DNA of 5,223 nt, taken from an uncultured Candidatus Melainabacteria bacterium (GTDB lineage Bacteria > Cyanobacteriota > Vampirovibrionia > Gastranaerophilales > Gastranaerophilaceae). The notes under the pieces are model-generated. The model was not told the origin of the DNA, made no database searches, and saw only the letters and a program-made list of their open reading frames with translations. The stretch is from assembly GCA_934675225.1 (NCBI GenBank), contig CAKUQA010000129.1, forward strand, positions 1 through 5,223, given 5' to 3'. This document shows, piece after piece, positions 5,191-5,223 of this stretch (position 1 is the first letter of the stretch; each line of letters begins with the position of its first letter). The position numbers and the translations under genes are program-made.

Positions 5191-5203
5191 AGGCTCTTTT
5201 TTT
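5177..5203 (+). terminator. Intrinsic terminator, plus strand, with no adjacent plus-strand gene
   Basis: A perfect 7-bp stem, GAGCCTG (5177-5183) with CAGGCTC (5190-5196) around a TTAAAT loop, is followed by seven T (5197-5203). The nearest plus-strand gene upstream is spmB, ending about 490 nt away. It could end long spmAB transcripts, a small RNA starting in 5060-5176, or act as a leader attenuator of a gene beyond the window. Confidence 0.8.
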
Positions 5204-5205
5204 GT

Positions 5206-5219
5206 GCTACGCACGTAGC
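5206..5219. repeat. Short perfect palindrome at the window edge
   Basis: GCTACG (5206-5211) and CGTAGC (5214-5219) are perfect inverted arms around CA. The element is GC-rich compared with its surroundings and directly follows the terminator. It may be part of a dispersed palindromic repeat or a binding site that continues past the window. Only one copy is seen here. Confidence 0.45.
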
Positions 5220-5223
5220 CCAC

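Noticed and set aside
1..5223. CRISPR array, insertion sequence, tRNA or phage attachment site
   Set aside because: No evenly spaced repeats, terminal inverted repeats with a transposase, cloverleaf or integrase were found.

Overview
The window is low-GC DNA from a bacterium that most resembles the gut Melainabacteria (order Gastranaerophilales, non-photosynthetic relatives of cyanobacteria). The main clue is the secreted pilin-like protein at 2177-3022. Its N-terminus (FTLAEILITLGIIGVVAALTMP) is close to a type that occurs in many copies in those genomes. This assignment is an inference from recalled sequence style, not from a search. No mobile element, CRISPR array, tRNA or rRNA is visible, and no stretch over 300 bases lacks a gene.

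Layout. (1) 1-1827, plus strand: the last 608 residues of a fused ADP-forming acyl-CoA (acetyl-CoA) synthetase, whose N-terminus lies outside the window. Its codon use suggests high expression, and it ends in an odd cysteine cluster. (2) 1848-1884: a hairpin terminator that probably serves the synthetase and the convergent regulator. (3) 1889-2110, minus strand: a 73-residue XRE/Cro-type helix-turn-helix protein similar in build to restriction-modification controller (C) proteins. (4) 2111-2176: a compact divergent control region with a near-consensus promoter and two tandem 20-bp sites of the form TATACTA-N8-GTGTA. (5) 2177-3022, plus: the pilin-like protein. (6) 3133-3459, plus: a very basic 108-residue protein of unknown function with its own promoter. 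(7) 3508-4685, plus: spmA and spmB, a translationally coupled pair of membrane proteins. (8) 4639-5025, minus: a cysteine-rich zinc-ribbon protein of unknown function whose 3' end overlaps spmB by 47 bp. (9) 5026-5223: intergenic, with the zinc-ribbon promoter, a plus-strand terminator without an obvious gene, and a short perfect palindrome at the edge.

How it fits together. The genes do not form one pathway. The synthetase belongs to fermentative energy metabolism (acyl-CoA to acid plus ATP). The regulator probably controls itself and the pilin-like gene through the shared intergenic sites. SpmA and SpmB form an inner-membrane pair known from spore formers but also found in bacteria that do not sporulate. 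The most notable regulatory pattern is that three of the genes (spmA, the zinc-ribbon gene and the regulator) lack a Shine-Dalgarno sequence. Each has a -10 box 7 to 10 bases before its ATG, which points to leaderless or nearly leaderless mRNAs, while their neighbours have ordinary ribosome binding sites.
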